A DNA stretch of 8,278 nucleotides from an uncultured Eubacteriales bacterium (GTDB lineage Bacteria; Bacillota; Clostridia; Oscillospirales; CAG-272). The notes below the pieces were generated by a model that saw only the letters and a program-made list of their open reading frames with translations, searched no databases and was not told where the DNA came from. Shown in pieces: positions 1-5,987 of the stretch (positions are counted from its first letter, which is position 1; every line of letters begins with the position of its first letter). The translations under genes were made by a program, and so were the position numbers. The DNA is taken from assembly GCA_900555785.1 (NCBI GenBank), contig USMO01000064.1, forward strand, positions 1 to 8,278, read 5' to 3'.

Positions 1-1844
1 GCGGAAACATTGTTGCGGAACAGAGACGCGGAAAAGGTCATGGAGCCAACCGGCAGCGCGTCCAGCTCCCGGGCGGGAATCGTCGCCTCAAAACGCAGGT
101 GCGTCGCCTGCCCGGGCGAGCCGATGTACAGGGCAGCACCGTCCTGCACCTCGAAGGTCAGGAAAACGGCGGTGTAGGTGACGTCATGCACCAGCGTCAG
201 CTCGTAGCCGGAGGGGTAGAGCGTTCCGTCCGACCCGGCGTAACCGGCAAATGCCGCATCCGTGCAGACCGGAAAGGTGTAGCGGTCGCCCTCGTAGTGC
301 TTCTTGACCTGCTCGGAGTTCCCGGCGCGCAGGGTCAGCGTGACCTCCGGCGGCGGGACGACCGTGACATTGATCGCCGCACAGAGCGTGTAGGCGGCAA
401 CCCGGTTCCGCGCGTAGGCGTGACGCACCCGAATCGTCAGAAGATGCTCGCCCCATGCCGGAAGGGATTCCGGTGGAACCTGGAGCGACAGACTGCCGGC
501 ATCCGGGAAGGGGCGCCATTCGCCGCCGTCCCAGGCGTATTCCAAACGGTCAATGCCGTAGTCGTGCGTCACGGTTCCGGTGACCGTCAGCGTGGCGTTG
601 TGGTTGACCTGCGCAGTGCCGAACAGCGCATCGTCGGATGCTTTTCCCGCAAGCGGGGCGGTCAGGGTGACCTGACTGTGATAGCGCGTGTTCGCGGCAG
701 CGTAGGTCGTGCAGGTCCCCTTGGCGGGGTCCCGGGAGACCGCTTTGGTCATGCCCGTATAGACCGGAATCCGGAAGGTACACACCTGGTCGGTCAGCCC
801 GTTCTCGGCGAAAAAGCGGTAAAGCGTGCGCCCCTCGGACAGCGCGCCGCCGACATTCTGCATGTACTGGTGAAGCGAGCCGGTGGTGAGGACATCGAAT
901 TTCTGCAGGTAGAGCGTGGACTGCCCCTGCCCGATGTAGGAATCCTTCAGGAACTCCGCGCCGCCGCGCAGTGCCTTCCATTTGGTGTCCCAACCGTGGG
1001 ACTTTGCGTAGGTCAGGGCGTTGCGGTAAATCTGGAAAACACCGTCGCCGCTCGCCTTGATATTAAACAGATTGTAGTAGCCGTCCAGCGCCAGCAGGTC
1101 CTCCTCGCTCGCATCTCCGGGAAGAGGCGGGTTGACCGGCTTTCCGGCAGTCGTGGTCTTGGTCTGGTTTTTGTAGTAGTCGGCAAGCAGACTGCCGCAG
1201 TTGCCGGAGAGCAGCGGGGAGGAGCCGTCGCCCTGCTCCTGCCGCAGCCGGACCGCGAGAAAGACCGGGTTGATGCCGTAGGTCTCCCCAAGTTCAATCA
1301 GGTATTCGGCATAGGTCTTGCCGTTTTCCAGCTGTTCGTTTTCCATAAAGGTCCCCGCGAGGACCGGGTCAAGGTCCCGGGGGCGCAGCTGCCGCGCGGT
1401 GTCCTGTTCGTAGAACTGAAACAGGTCTGCTTCGTTCAGAAAATTGCGGGGGTCCAGAAAATAGGCTACTGCCGCCTCCGATGCCTGGTAGTAGCCGGAG
1501 TCATAGACCGCATGGTTGGTCTTGTGGCGGTAAGCGGTGTAGGCTTCGCCGCCGCTGATCAGATTGGTGCGCGGATTTTTGGTCTCCAGCGCAAGGGTGT
1601 CGCCCCAGGTGCGGGTGACCTTGAGCGGTTCGAACTCCCAGGTCGGGTGCAGCAGGTGAATGCGCGTCAGGCTTTGGGCGTAGTCGGCGGGAAAGCCTTT
1701 CTCCATCAATGCTTCATAATATGTAAGTGCCGCGCCGGTGAAGGGCGGCTCGGACCCCGCGATATTGACGATCAGGGTCGCGGCTACCAGCGCCGCAAGC
1801 AGGACCGACAGCGCCACGGTCAGGATCCGGTTTCTTTTCTTCAT
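1..1844 (-). CDS. Secreted/membrane-anchored N-acetylglucosaminidase-type peptidoglycan hydrolase, 3' end beyond window
   Basis: Seen: 614 codons open to the left edge. The ATG at 1844-1842 follows a GGAGG site, and residues 1-30 form a basic start plus hydrophobic segment (KKRNR then ALSVLLAALVAATLIV), a signal peptide or anchor. Residues 55-75 (HPTWEFEPL), about 118-145 (SGYYQASEAAVAYFLDPRNF then LNE) and 185-205 (ETYGINPVFLAVRLRQEQG) match the clostridial glucosaminidase family that cleaves the glycan backbone of peptidoglycan; Glu203 is the likely catalytic acid. GYYNLFNIKASG (255-266) is the family's conserved block after the active site. About 45 residues lie between these two blocks, more than I expect. 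After about residue 370 come Ig-like beta-rich segments, a stretch resembling Listeria-Bacteroides repeats (GY..SDGTLYPSGYELTL) and an LRFEATI motif, possibly for wall attachment. Family recognition is from memory; exact role (cell separation, turnover or spore-related) is unknown. Confidence 0.85.
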   Translation of the reverse strand, partial: MKKRNRILTVALSVLLAALVAATLIVNIAGSEPPFTGAALTYYEALMEKGFPADYAQSLTRIHLLHPTWEFEPLKVTRTWGDTLALETKNPRTNLISGGEAYTAYRHKTNHAVYDSGYYQASEAAVAYFLDPRNFLNEADLFQFYEQDTARQLRPRDLDPVLAGTFMENEQLENGKTYAEYLIELGETYGINPVFLAVRLRQEQGDGSSPLLSGNCGSLLADYYKNQTKTTTAGKPVNPPLPGDASEEDLLALDGYYNLFNIKASGDGVFQIYRNALTYAKSHGWDTKWKALRGGAEFLKDSYIGQGQSTLYLQKFDVLTTGSLHQYMQNVGGALSEGRTLYRFFAENGLTDQVCTFRIPVYTGMTKAVSRDPAKGTCTTYAAANTRYHSQVTLTAPLAGKASDDALFGTAQVNHNATLTVTGTVTHDYGIDRLEYAWDGGEWRPFPDAGSLSLQVPPESLPAWGEHLLTIRVRHAYARNRVAAYTLCAAINVTVVPPPEVTLTLRAGNSEQVKKHYEGDRYTFPVCTDAAFAGYAGSDGTLYPSGYELTLVHDVTYTAVFLTFEVQDGAALYIGSPGQATHLRFEATIPARELDALPVGSMTFSASLFRNNVS

Positions 1845-1880
1845 GCAACATCCTCCGCTTTTTCTTACGGGTCTGCTATT

Positions 1881-1909
1881 ATTATATCACATTTCCGCCA
1901 ATTTGGGAA
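1881..1909 (-). promoter_or_regulatory. Promoter of the glucosaminidase gene
   Basis: On the minus strand a perfect TATAAT (1886-1881) is preceded by TGA, an extended -10. At 17-bp spacing is TTCCCA (1909-1904), which matches the -35 consensus at four of six positions. The start codon lies about 37 bases downstream of the -10. It faces away from the pst promoter, so 1845-2136 is a divergent control region. Confidence 0.6.
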
Positions 1910-1948
1910 GGACCTGACAGAAATTTTTTCGCCGGTATTTTCCCGGAG

Positions 1949-1982
1949 ACCGAAAGCGCTGCGGTTTGGTCCGCTTTCCGGT
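1949..1982. repeat. Imperfect inverted repeat in the divergent intergenic region
   Basis: ACCG-AAAGCG (1949-1958) pairs with CGCTTT-C-CGGT (1972-1982) with one bulged C. It lies between the two divergent promoters. No T run follows on either strand, so it is not an obvious terminator; an operator is possible but unsupported. Apart from this and the two promoters I see nothing else in 1845-2060. Confidence 0.3.
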
Positions 1983-2063
1983 ATCAGGATTAAGACTCAT
2001 TCCGGATTGTGCCGCTTTTTCGCGGAATTTCCCGTTTTACAAAACTTTTACGCGCTTATTAGC

Positions 2064-2119
2064 TTTCCTTGGTAGTTGCAAGGGCGAAATTTTGCTATAA
2101 TGGACGCGTACCAAGGAAA
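2064..2119. repeat. 11-bp perfect inverted repeat bracketing the pst promoter
   Basis: TTTCCTTGGTA (2064-2074) and TACCAAGGAAA (2109-2119) are exact reverse complements separated by 34 bp that contain the -10 element. The left arm covers roughly -44 to -34 and the right arm roughly +2 to +12 relative to the expected start. The arrangement fits an operator pair bound by a regulator, for instance one sensing phosphate, but no known Pho-box was recognised. Confidence 0.6.
2093..2101 (+). promoter_or_regulatory. Extended -10 promoter of the pst operon
   Basis: TGC followed by a perfect TATAAT (2096-2101) gives an extended -10. No good -35 sits at 17 bp (TAGTTG at 2073-2078), which is common for extended -10 promoters and for promoters needing an activator. 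The predicted start is near 2108, leaving a leader of about 29 bases with an AAGGAG and GAGGAG site before the ATG at 2137. Confidence 0.6.
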
Positions 2120-2136
2120 AAAGGAGTGAGGAGAAA

Positions 2137-3096
2137 ATGAGAATGAGAACAAGAATCAAAACAAAATCGGTGGGGTTAAAGGCATTGGGATTGCTGCTGG
2201 CTGGGCTTATGGTGCTTGCGGCGGCATCCTGCGGGAAGAAGGAGAAGAACATCACGGTCGTTATCCGGGAGCAGGGCAGCGGCACGCGCGAAGCATTTGA
2301 CACGGTGGTCACGGACGGCAAGCAGTATCTGGAGGAAAAGGTGGACGGCAAGAAGGTCTACCGGTCGTCGAAAAATGCGGTGACGCAGACCAAGACCGGC
2401 TTGGTGCTTTCGGCTGTGGCAGCGGACCCGAACGCCATCGGGTATATCTCCCTCGGATCGGTCAACGACACGGTGAACACCGTCCGGGTCGGCGGCGTGG
2501 CGGCGAGCGAGGAAACGGTCCTTGACGGCAGCTATGCCATCCAGCGCCCCTTTGTGGTGATGACGAAAAAAGGGCAGACGCTGACCGCCCGCACTGCGGA
2601 TTTCCTGCGCTATCTCAAGAGCGCGGCGGCTGAGAGCGCGGCAAAGGACGCCGGCTGCATCTGGCTCTCCGACCCTGCCAAGCGCGCAAACGCCGGCGCC
2701 GCCCCGATTCCGGTGGAGACCTACGAAAAGCTGGCGTCGGTTCCGGCGGGCGAGAAGATTGTCATCCGTGGGTCGACTTCGATGGAAAAGGTCATCACCG
2801 GAGCGGCGAAAAATTACGCGGCGCTCTATGGCGTGAACGCGGAAGACCTGTTCGACATCGAGCTGGAGGGCTCGTCGGTCGGGCGCAAGGCAGCGGAGAG
2901 CGACACCGCCGGAAATGTCATCGGTCTGTCCTCGGCGGCGGTTGCGCAGGAGGACATCGACAGCTTCAACCTCTGCCTGGATGCGGTTGCGGTCATTGTC
3001 AACAAGTCGAACACGACCGTGACCGACCTCACGCTTGCCCAGCTGTATGCCATCTTTTCGGGCAGCGTAACGAAATTCAGCGCGCTGGGAGACTGA
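2137..3096 (+). CDS. pstS: Phosphate ABC transporter substrate-binding lipoprotein, PstS-like with reversed half-domain order
   Basis: Periplasm-equivalent phosphate receptor that hands the ion to PstC/PstA. Seen: 319 residues; basic N-terminus, hydrophobic segment about 14-30, and a Cys at 32 (AAASC) fitting a lipoprotein signal. Residues 39-54 (ITVVIREQGSGTREAF) are the ligand-binding SGTR block that classical PstS proteins carry in their C-terminal half, while residues 208-218 (IVIRGSTSMEK) are the block normally near the N-terminus. The protein ends with VNKSN...LTLAQLYAIFSGSV..F..LGD, which normally sits mid-protein before the SGTR block. I recall the same order in other clostridial PstS-like proteins, so it looks like an established circular permutation rather than damage. 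First gene of the pst operon; pstC starts three bases after its TGA. Phosphate specificity is inferred from operon context. Confidence 0.85.
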   Translation: MRMRTRIKTKSVGLKALGLLLAGLMVLAAASCGKKEKNITVVIREQGSGTREAFDTVVTDGKQYLEEKVDGKKVYRSSKNAVTQTKTGLVLSAVAADPNAIGYISLGSVNDTVNTVRVGGVAASEETVLDGSYAIQRPFVVMTKKGQTLTARTADFLRYLKSAAAESAAKDAGCIWLSDPAKRANAGAAPIPVETYEKLASVPAGEKIVIRGSTSMEKVITGAAKNYAALYGVNAEDLFDIELEGSSVGRKAAESDTAGNVIGLSSAAVAQEDIDSFNLCLDAVAVIVNKSNTTVTDLTLAQLYAIFSGSVTKFSALGD

Positions 3097-3099
3097 TGC

Positions 3100-4275
3100 A
3101 TGCGGGCTGAAAAGCGAAAGGAGGCTGTCTGGCAGGCGGTGTTTGCCGCTGCCGGGCTGATTTGCGTGGCGGCGGTTGCGGCAATCTTCGCGTTCCTGAT
3201 TTTCCGCAGCATTCCGGCATTCCGGAAGATCGGCGTGGGAAATTTCCTGTTCGGCACCGAGTGGGCACCCGACCGGCTGGACCGCTATGCAGCGCCGCTC
3301 TCGGGAACTTACGGGATTCTCCCGATGATTGCCGGAACCTTTGCGGCAACGCTGGGCGCCCTGCTGGTTGGCGGTCTTAGCGGGTATTTCACGGCGGTCT
3401 TTCTCGTCTTCTGGTGCCCTGTCAGGCTGCGCGGGGCATTTTCGGCGGTGGTGGACCTGCTGGCGGGCATTCCGTCGGTCGTGTACGGCTTCTTCGGCAT
3501 CGCGTTTCTGCTGCCGCTGCTATCGGAGATTGCACCGAACAACGGCAGCGGGCTTGCGGCGGTGTCGCTGATTCTCGGGATCATGATTCTGCCAACGGTT
3601 GTGTCGCTCTCGCGCGTTGCTCTGGAGGCGGTACCGAAACCGCTCTATGAGGGCTCGGTCGCGCTGGGCGCAACGCATACCGAAACGGTCTTTCGCGTCA
3701 TCTCTCCCGCTGCCGGATCCGGCATCCGCGCGTCGCTGGTGCTCGGAATCGGGCGCGCGATGGGGGAGACGATGGCGGTTGTGATGGTTGCGGGCAATGC
3801 GGTGGCGTTCCCGTCGGGACTGTTCGCGTCCTTTCGGGTGCTGACGGCGAACATCGTCATGGAGATGGGCTACGCCGGAGAGGTGCAGGAGGGCGCGCTG
3901 ATTGCAACCGGCGTTGTGCTGCTCGGGCTGATTCTGCTGGTCAATCTGGTGTTCGGTCTGCTTTCGGGAAGGCTGGTGCGCGGTGCGGTCGGCGGTAGAA
4001 AGCAGCACCGCCTGAAGCCATCCGGCGTTACGCTTCTGCCGCCACGGCTTTTGCGCGGGTTTGCGATTGCGGCAGGCGTGCTGACCGGCGGCGTGCTGGT
4101 GCTGATCATCGGTTTGTGCTGGCAAAGGGCGTGCCGGTTCTGGTGCGTGACCCGTCGATTCTCTGGGGCAGGTTTGCGTTCGGAAGCGACGACATCACGG
4201 TCCTGCCCGCGCTGGTCTCCACCCTGTGGGCGGTGGTTCTCAGCCTGGCGGTCGCGGTTCCGGTCGGCATCCTGA
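3100..4275 (+). CDS. pstC: Phosphate ABC transporter permease PstC, running in frame into the start of PstA
   Basis: One of two membrane subunits forming the phosphate channel. Residues 1-294 are a full-length PstC: a first membrane segment at about 14-38, then DLLAGIPSVVYGFFGIAFLLP, ILGIMILPTVVSLS, and the EAA-type loop that contacts PstB (EGSVALGATHTETVFRVISP) followed by GIGRAMGETMAVVMVAGN. The ATG at 3100 has GGGAG eight bases upstream; an overlapping ATG at 3096 is out of frame. Odd: no stop follows PstC. Residues 305-338 (from LKPSGVTLLPP to VLVLIIG) look like the N-terminus and first membrane segment of PstA, and residues 339-391 are out-of-frame junk (CWQRACRFW...) caused by a one-base shift near 4113. 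Read with that shift repaired, the frame is one 590-residue PstC-PstA protein. PstC-PstA fusions exist in some mycoplasmas as I recall. Confidence 0.85.
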   Translation: MRAEKRKEAVWQAVFAAAGLICVAAVAAIFAFLIFRSIPAFRKIGVGNFLFGTEWAPDRLDRYAAPLSGTYGILPMIAGTFAATLGALLVGGLSGYFTAVFLVFWCPVRLRGAFSAVVDLLAGIPSVVYGFFGIAFLLPLLSEIAPNNGSGLAAVSLILGIMILPTVVSLSRVALEAVPKPLYEGSVALGATHTETVFRVISPAAGSGIRASLVLGIGRAMGETMAVVMVAGNAVAFPSGLFASFRVLTANIVMEMGYAGEVQEGALIATGVVLLGLILLVNLVFGLLSGRLVRGAVGGRKQHRLKPSGVTLLPPRLLRGFAIAAGVLTGGVLVLIIGLCWQRACRFWCVTRRFSGAGLRSEATTSRSCPRWSPPCGRWFSAWRSRFRSAS

Positions 4276-4871
4276 CGGCAATCTGGCTGCAGGAATACGC
4301 CCCGCGCGGCGGGGTTGCGGTGCGTCTGATTCGCGGTGCGATCAATCTGCTTGCCGGGGTCCCGTCAATCGTTTACGGGCTGTTCGGAATGCTCGCATTC
4401 GTGCCGCTGTTCGGCGGCTCCGGCAGTATTCTTGCCGGATCGCTGACCGTTGCCATGATGCTCCTGCCGGTTGTGGTGCGTTCGACCGAGGAGAGCCTGC
4501 GGGCAGTGCCGGATGCGCTGCGCGAGGGCAGTCTTGCGTTGGGGGCGGGCAAGGTGCGGACGGTGTTTTGCGTGGTGCTCCCTTCGGCACTCCCGGGCAT
4601 TCTTTCGGCGGTGATTCTGTCGATGGGGCGGGTGATCGGCGAATCGGCGCCCCTGCTTTACACGATGGGGTCGGTGATCAAAGCGGTACCGCGCAGCGTG
4701 TTCGACAGCGGCGCAACGCTTGCGGTGGCGCTCTGGCAGCTGTCCGGCGAAGGATGGTATCTGGACGAAGCCTACGCAACGGCGGTGGTTCTGGTGGTGT
4801 TGGTGCTGGTCCTGAATTTTGCAGCCCGGCGGTGCGCGAGCGGTTTGGGCAGAAAGATGAGAGGAATCTGA
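4116..4871 (+). CDS. pstA: Phosphate ABC transporter permease PstA, 5' end displaced by a frameshift
   Basis: Second channel subunit of the Pst importer. Seen from about 4113: VLAKGVPVLVRDPSILWGRF, then LLAGVPSIVYGLFGMLAFVP, MLLPVVVRSTEESLRAVPDA, the EAA loop (EGSLALGAGKVRTVFCVVLP) and GRVIGESAPLLYTMGS, all typical PstA. The 251-codon frame opens with GTG at 4116, in the middle of the first membrane helix and with no ribosome-binding site, so this is not a credible native start. The missing first half of the helix is present upstream in the pstC frame (about 4012-4113). One extra T in the run 4113-4115 would join them as IIG-FVLAKG. The nearest homologous start position is a CTG at 4012, which overlaps an out-of-frame TGA. 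The stop at 4869-4871 lies one base before the pstB ATG. Either the gene is mutated or the base is an assembly error. Confidence 0.8.
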   Translation: MLAKGVPVLVRDPSILWGRFAFGSDDITVLPALVSTLWAVVLSLAVAVPVGILTAIWLQEYAPRGGVAVRLIRGAINLLAGVPSIVYGLFGMLAFVPLFGGSGSILAGSLTVAMMLLPVVVRSTEESLRAVPDALREGSLALGAGKVRTVFCVVLPSALPGILSAVILSMGRVIGESAPLLYTMGSVIKAVPRSVFDSGATLAVALWQLSGEGWYLDEAYATAVVLVVLVLVLNFAARRCASGLGRKMRGI

Positions 4872-4872
4872 A

Positions 4873-5682
4873 ATGATCGATGCAATACGCCCCGGCTGGG
4901 GCAGAGCGGTTCCGGCTGCCGAACAGCTGGAAGGACAGGAGATTTCGGTGCGCGGAGCAAGCCTTTGGTACGGCTCGTATCAGGCGCTCAAAAACATTCA
5001 TATGGAGATTCCGGCACGCAGAATTACGGCGCTGATCGGACCCTCCGGCTGCGGAAAATCGACCTTCCTGCGCTGCCTGGACCGAATGAACGACCTGGTT
5101 CCCGGCTGCCGGGTGGAGGGGGAGTTTCGCTTGGGCGGCGCGGATATTTACGGGCGGGTGGACATCAGCGAGCTGCGGCGGCGGGTCGGGATGGTCTTTC
5201 AGAAACCGAACCCGTTTCCGATGAGCGTTTACGACAACATTGCCTACGGTCCGCGAACGGTGGGCATCCGCAAAAAGGGGGAACTGGACGAGATTGTGGA
5301 GCGGTCCCTGCGCGCGGCGGCAATGTGGGACGAACTGCGCGATCGGCTGGGGAAATCGGCGCTCGGTCTGTCAGGCGGGCAGCAACAGCGGCTTTGCATT
5401 GCGCGGGCGCTGGCGGTCAAGCCGCAGGTTTTGCTGATGGATGAACCGACGAGCGCGCTGGATCCGATTTCCACCGCCAAAATTGAGGAACTTTGCCGCA
5501 GCCTGCGCGAGACAACGACCGTTGTAATGGTGACGCACAACATGCAGCAGGCGGCGCGGCTGTCGGACGTGACCGGCTTCTTCCTGATGGGGGAACTGGT
5601 GGAGTGCGGCGCAACCGACCGCATCTTTCAAGCCCCGTCCGACCCCCGGACCGAACGCTACATCGGCGGTAAGTTCGGCTGA
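4873..5682 (+). CDS. pstB: Phosphate ABC transporter ATP-binding protein PstB
   Basis: Cytoplasmic ATPase that powers phosphate import through PstC/PstA. Seen: 269 residues, the usual PstB length with a slightly long N-terminus. Walker A GPSGCGKST at 56-64, then the PstB-typical LRCLDRMNDLVPG (66-78), Q-loop FQKPNPFPMSVYDNIAYG (109-126), signature LSGGQQQR (166-173), Walker B LLMDEP with the catalytic Glu191 (187-192), D-loop SALD and H-loop His222 (VTHNM). All ATPase residues are intact. The ATG follows GAGAGGA by eight bases and the pstA stop by one base, so the two are probably translationally coupled. Last gene of the operon here; phoU, which often follows, is absent and the next 300 bp hold only repeats and terminators. 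Confidence 0.95.
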   Translation: MIDAIRPGWGRAVPAAEQLEGQEISVRGASLWYGSYQALKNIHMEIPARRITALIGPSGCGKSTFLRCLDRMNDLVPGCRVEGEFRLGGADIYGRVDISELRRRVGMVFQKPNPFPMSVYDNIAYGPRTVGIRKKGELDEIVERSLRAAAMWDELRDRLGKSALGLSGGQQQRLCIARALAVKPQVLLMDEPTSALDPISTAKIEELCRSLRETTTVVMVTHNMQQAARLSDVTGFFLMGELVECGATDRIFQAPSDPRTERYIGGKFG

Positions 5683-5705
5683 GCCGGGGATGCAACCGCA
5701 AGAAA

Positions 5706-5768
5706 GGTTCTATAATAAAAGTTGGAACCCCCGACTTTTATTATAGAACCAACTTTTATCATAGCACC
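5706..5768. repeat. Three copies of an 18-bp unit, two forming a 17-bp perfect hairpin
   Basis: GGTTCTATAATAAAAGT (5706-5722) is the exact reverse complement of 5734-5750, with an 11-base spacer. Directly after it, 5751-5768 is a third copy on the minus strand with two changes (GGTGCTATGATAAAAGTT). The stem is AT-rich and no T run follows, so it is a poor terminator. It could be the ends of a lost insertion element or MITE, or a binding-site cluster. Confidence 0.75.
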
Positions 5769-5770
5769 AA

Positions 5771-5802
5771 AAAGCCCCCGAAAACCATGGCTTTCGGGGG
5801 GA
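5771..5802 (-). terminator. Intrinsic terminator on the minus strand
   Basis: CCCCCGAAA (5775-5783) pairs with TTTCGGGGG (5792-5800) around an eight-base loop. Reading on the minus strand the stem is followed by CTTTTTGG, a good uridine tract; on the plus strand only GATTTCG follows. It sits just beyond the extra copy of the rpsI tail, where an original rpsI terminator would be expected. Confidence 0.65.
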
Positions 5803-5816
5803 TTTCGAAAAAGAGA

Positions 5817-5834
5817 TTATCTCTTCGAGAACTG
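5817..5834 (-). repeat. Exact 18-bp copy of the 3' end of rpsI (direct repeat of 5983-6000)
   Basis: TTATCTCTTCGAGAACTG occurs here and at 5983-6000, where it encodes the last residues of S9 (QFSKR and the stop). The identity stops precisely at the stop codon. The copies are 166 bp apart in the same orientation, and each is followed on the minus strand by its own terminator. This is the pattern left by site-specific integration into a gene end (attL/attR), or by a partial duplication. Confidence 0.7.
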
Positions 5835-5847
5835 TCCGCCCGTAAAG

Positions 5848-5871
5848 AAAACGCTCCGGTGGAGCGTTTTT
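5848..5871 (+). terminator. Bidirectional intrinsic terminator, candidate end of the pst operon
   Basis: AAAACGCTCC (5848-5857) pairs perfectly with GGAGCGTTTT (5861-5870) around GGT, with a T5 run at 5867-5871 on the plus strand. On the minus strand TTTTCTTT follows. An outer helix (5834-5841 with 5873-5880, one mismatch) may extend the stem. Confidence 0.65.
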
Positions 5872-5879
5872 AGGGCGAA

Positions 5880-5900
5880 CGACAAAGCTACGCTTTGTCG
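5880..5900. repeat. 9-bp perfect palindromic hairpin
   Basis: CGACAAAGC (5880-5888) and GCTTTGTCG (5892-5900) flank a three-base loop. No T run follows on either strand, so it is not a classical terminator. It resembles the short palindromes dispersed in intergenic regions of some genomes, which I cannot test here. Confidence 0.6.
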
Positions 5901-5917
5901 ACCGCTGTTCGAGACGG

Positions 5918-5987
5918 GATAAAAAACAACACCCATCGATAACCGATAGGTGTTGTAACTACCCCCAAAAGGGTGTTGTTTTTTATC
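5918..5987 (-). terminator. rpsI terminator with alternative, bidirectional stem
   Basis: Just after the rpsI stop on the minus strand, ACAACACC (5956-5949) plus ATCG pair with CGAT plus GGTGTTGT (5933-5926), followed by TTTTTATC: a strong intrinsic terminator. A longer outer repeat, GATAAAAAACAACACCC (5918-5934) and GGGTGTTGTTTTTTATC (5971-5987), is a perfect 17-bp inverted repeat and gives a T6 tract on the plus strand too. The segment 5926-5934 can pair with either partner, so the two stems exclude each other. Confidence 0.75.

Noticed and set aside
99..2075. 658-codon open frame on the plus strand
   Set aside because: It lies antisense to the glucosaminidase, whose protein has clear family motifs. 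The plus-strand product is Arg/Gly/Val-rich with no recognisable domain, the usual mirror of a GC-rich gene, and it runs into the pst promoter region.
2064..2119. Invertible (phase-variable) promoter flanked by inverted repeats
   Set aside because: The 34-bp interval is much shorter than known invertible promoters, the arms are only 11 bp and no recombinase is nearby. An operator pair is more likely.
4110..4118. Programmed -1 frameshift between pstC and pstA
   Set aside because: The site CATCGGTTTG has no slippery X XXY YYZ heptamer and I see no obvious stimulatory ribosome-binding site or hairpin next to it; a plain one-base deletion or assembly error is simpler.
5706..5750. CRISPR or iteron array
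   Set aside because: Only three units, in mixed orientation and without regular unique spacers or neighbouring cas or rep genes.
5722..5922. 66-codon plus-strand frame between pstB and rpsI
   Set aside because: It begins inside a hairpin loop, runs through three terminator-like stems and has no ribosome-binding site.
5901..5922. GTTCGAGAC as the T-arm of a tRNA
   Set aside because: The flanking bases do not form the five-pair stem and no acceptor, D or anticodon arm can be placed around it.
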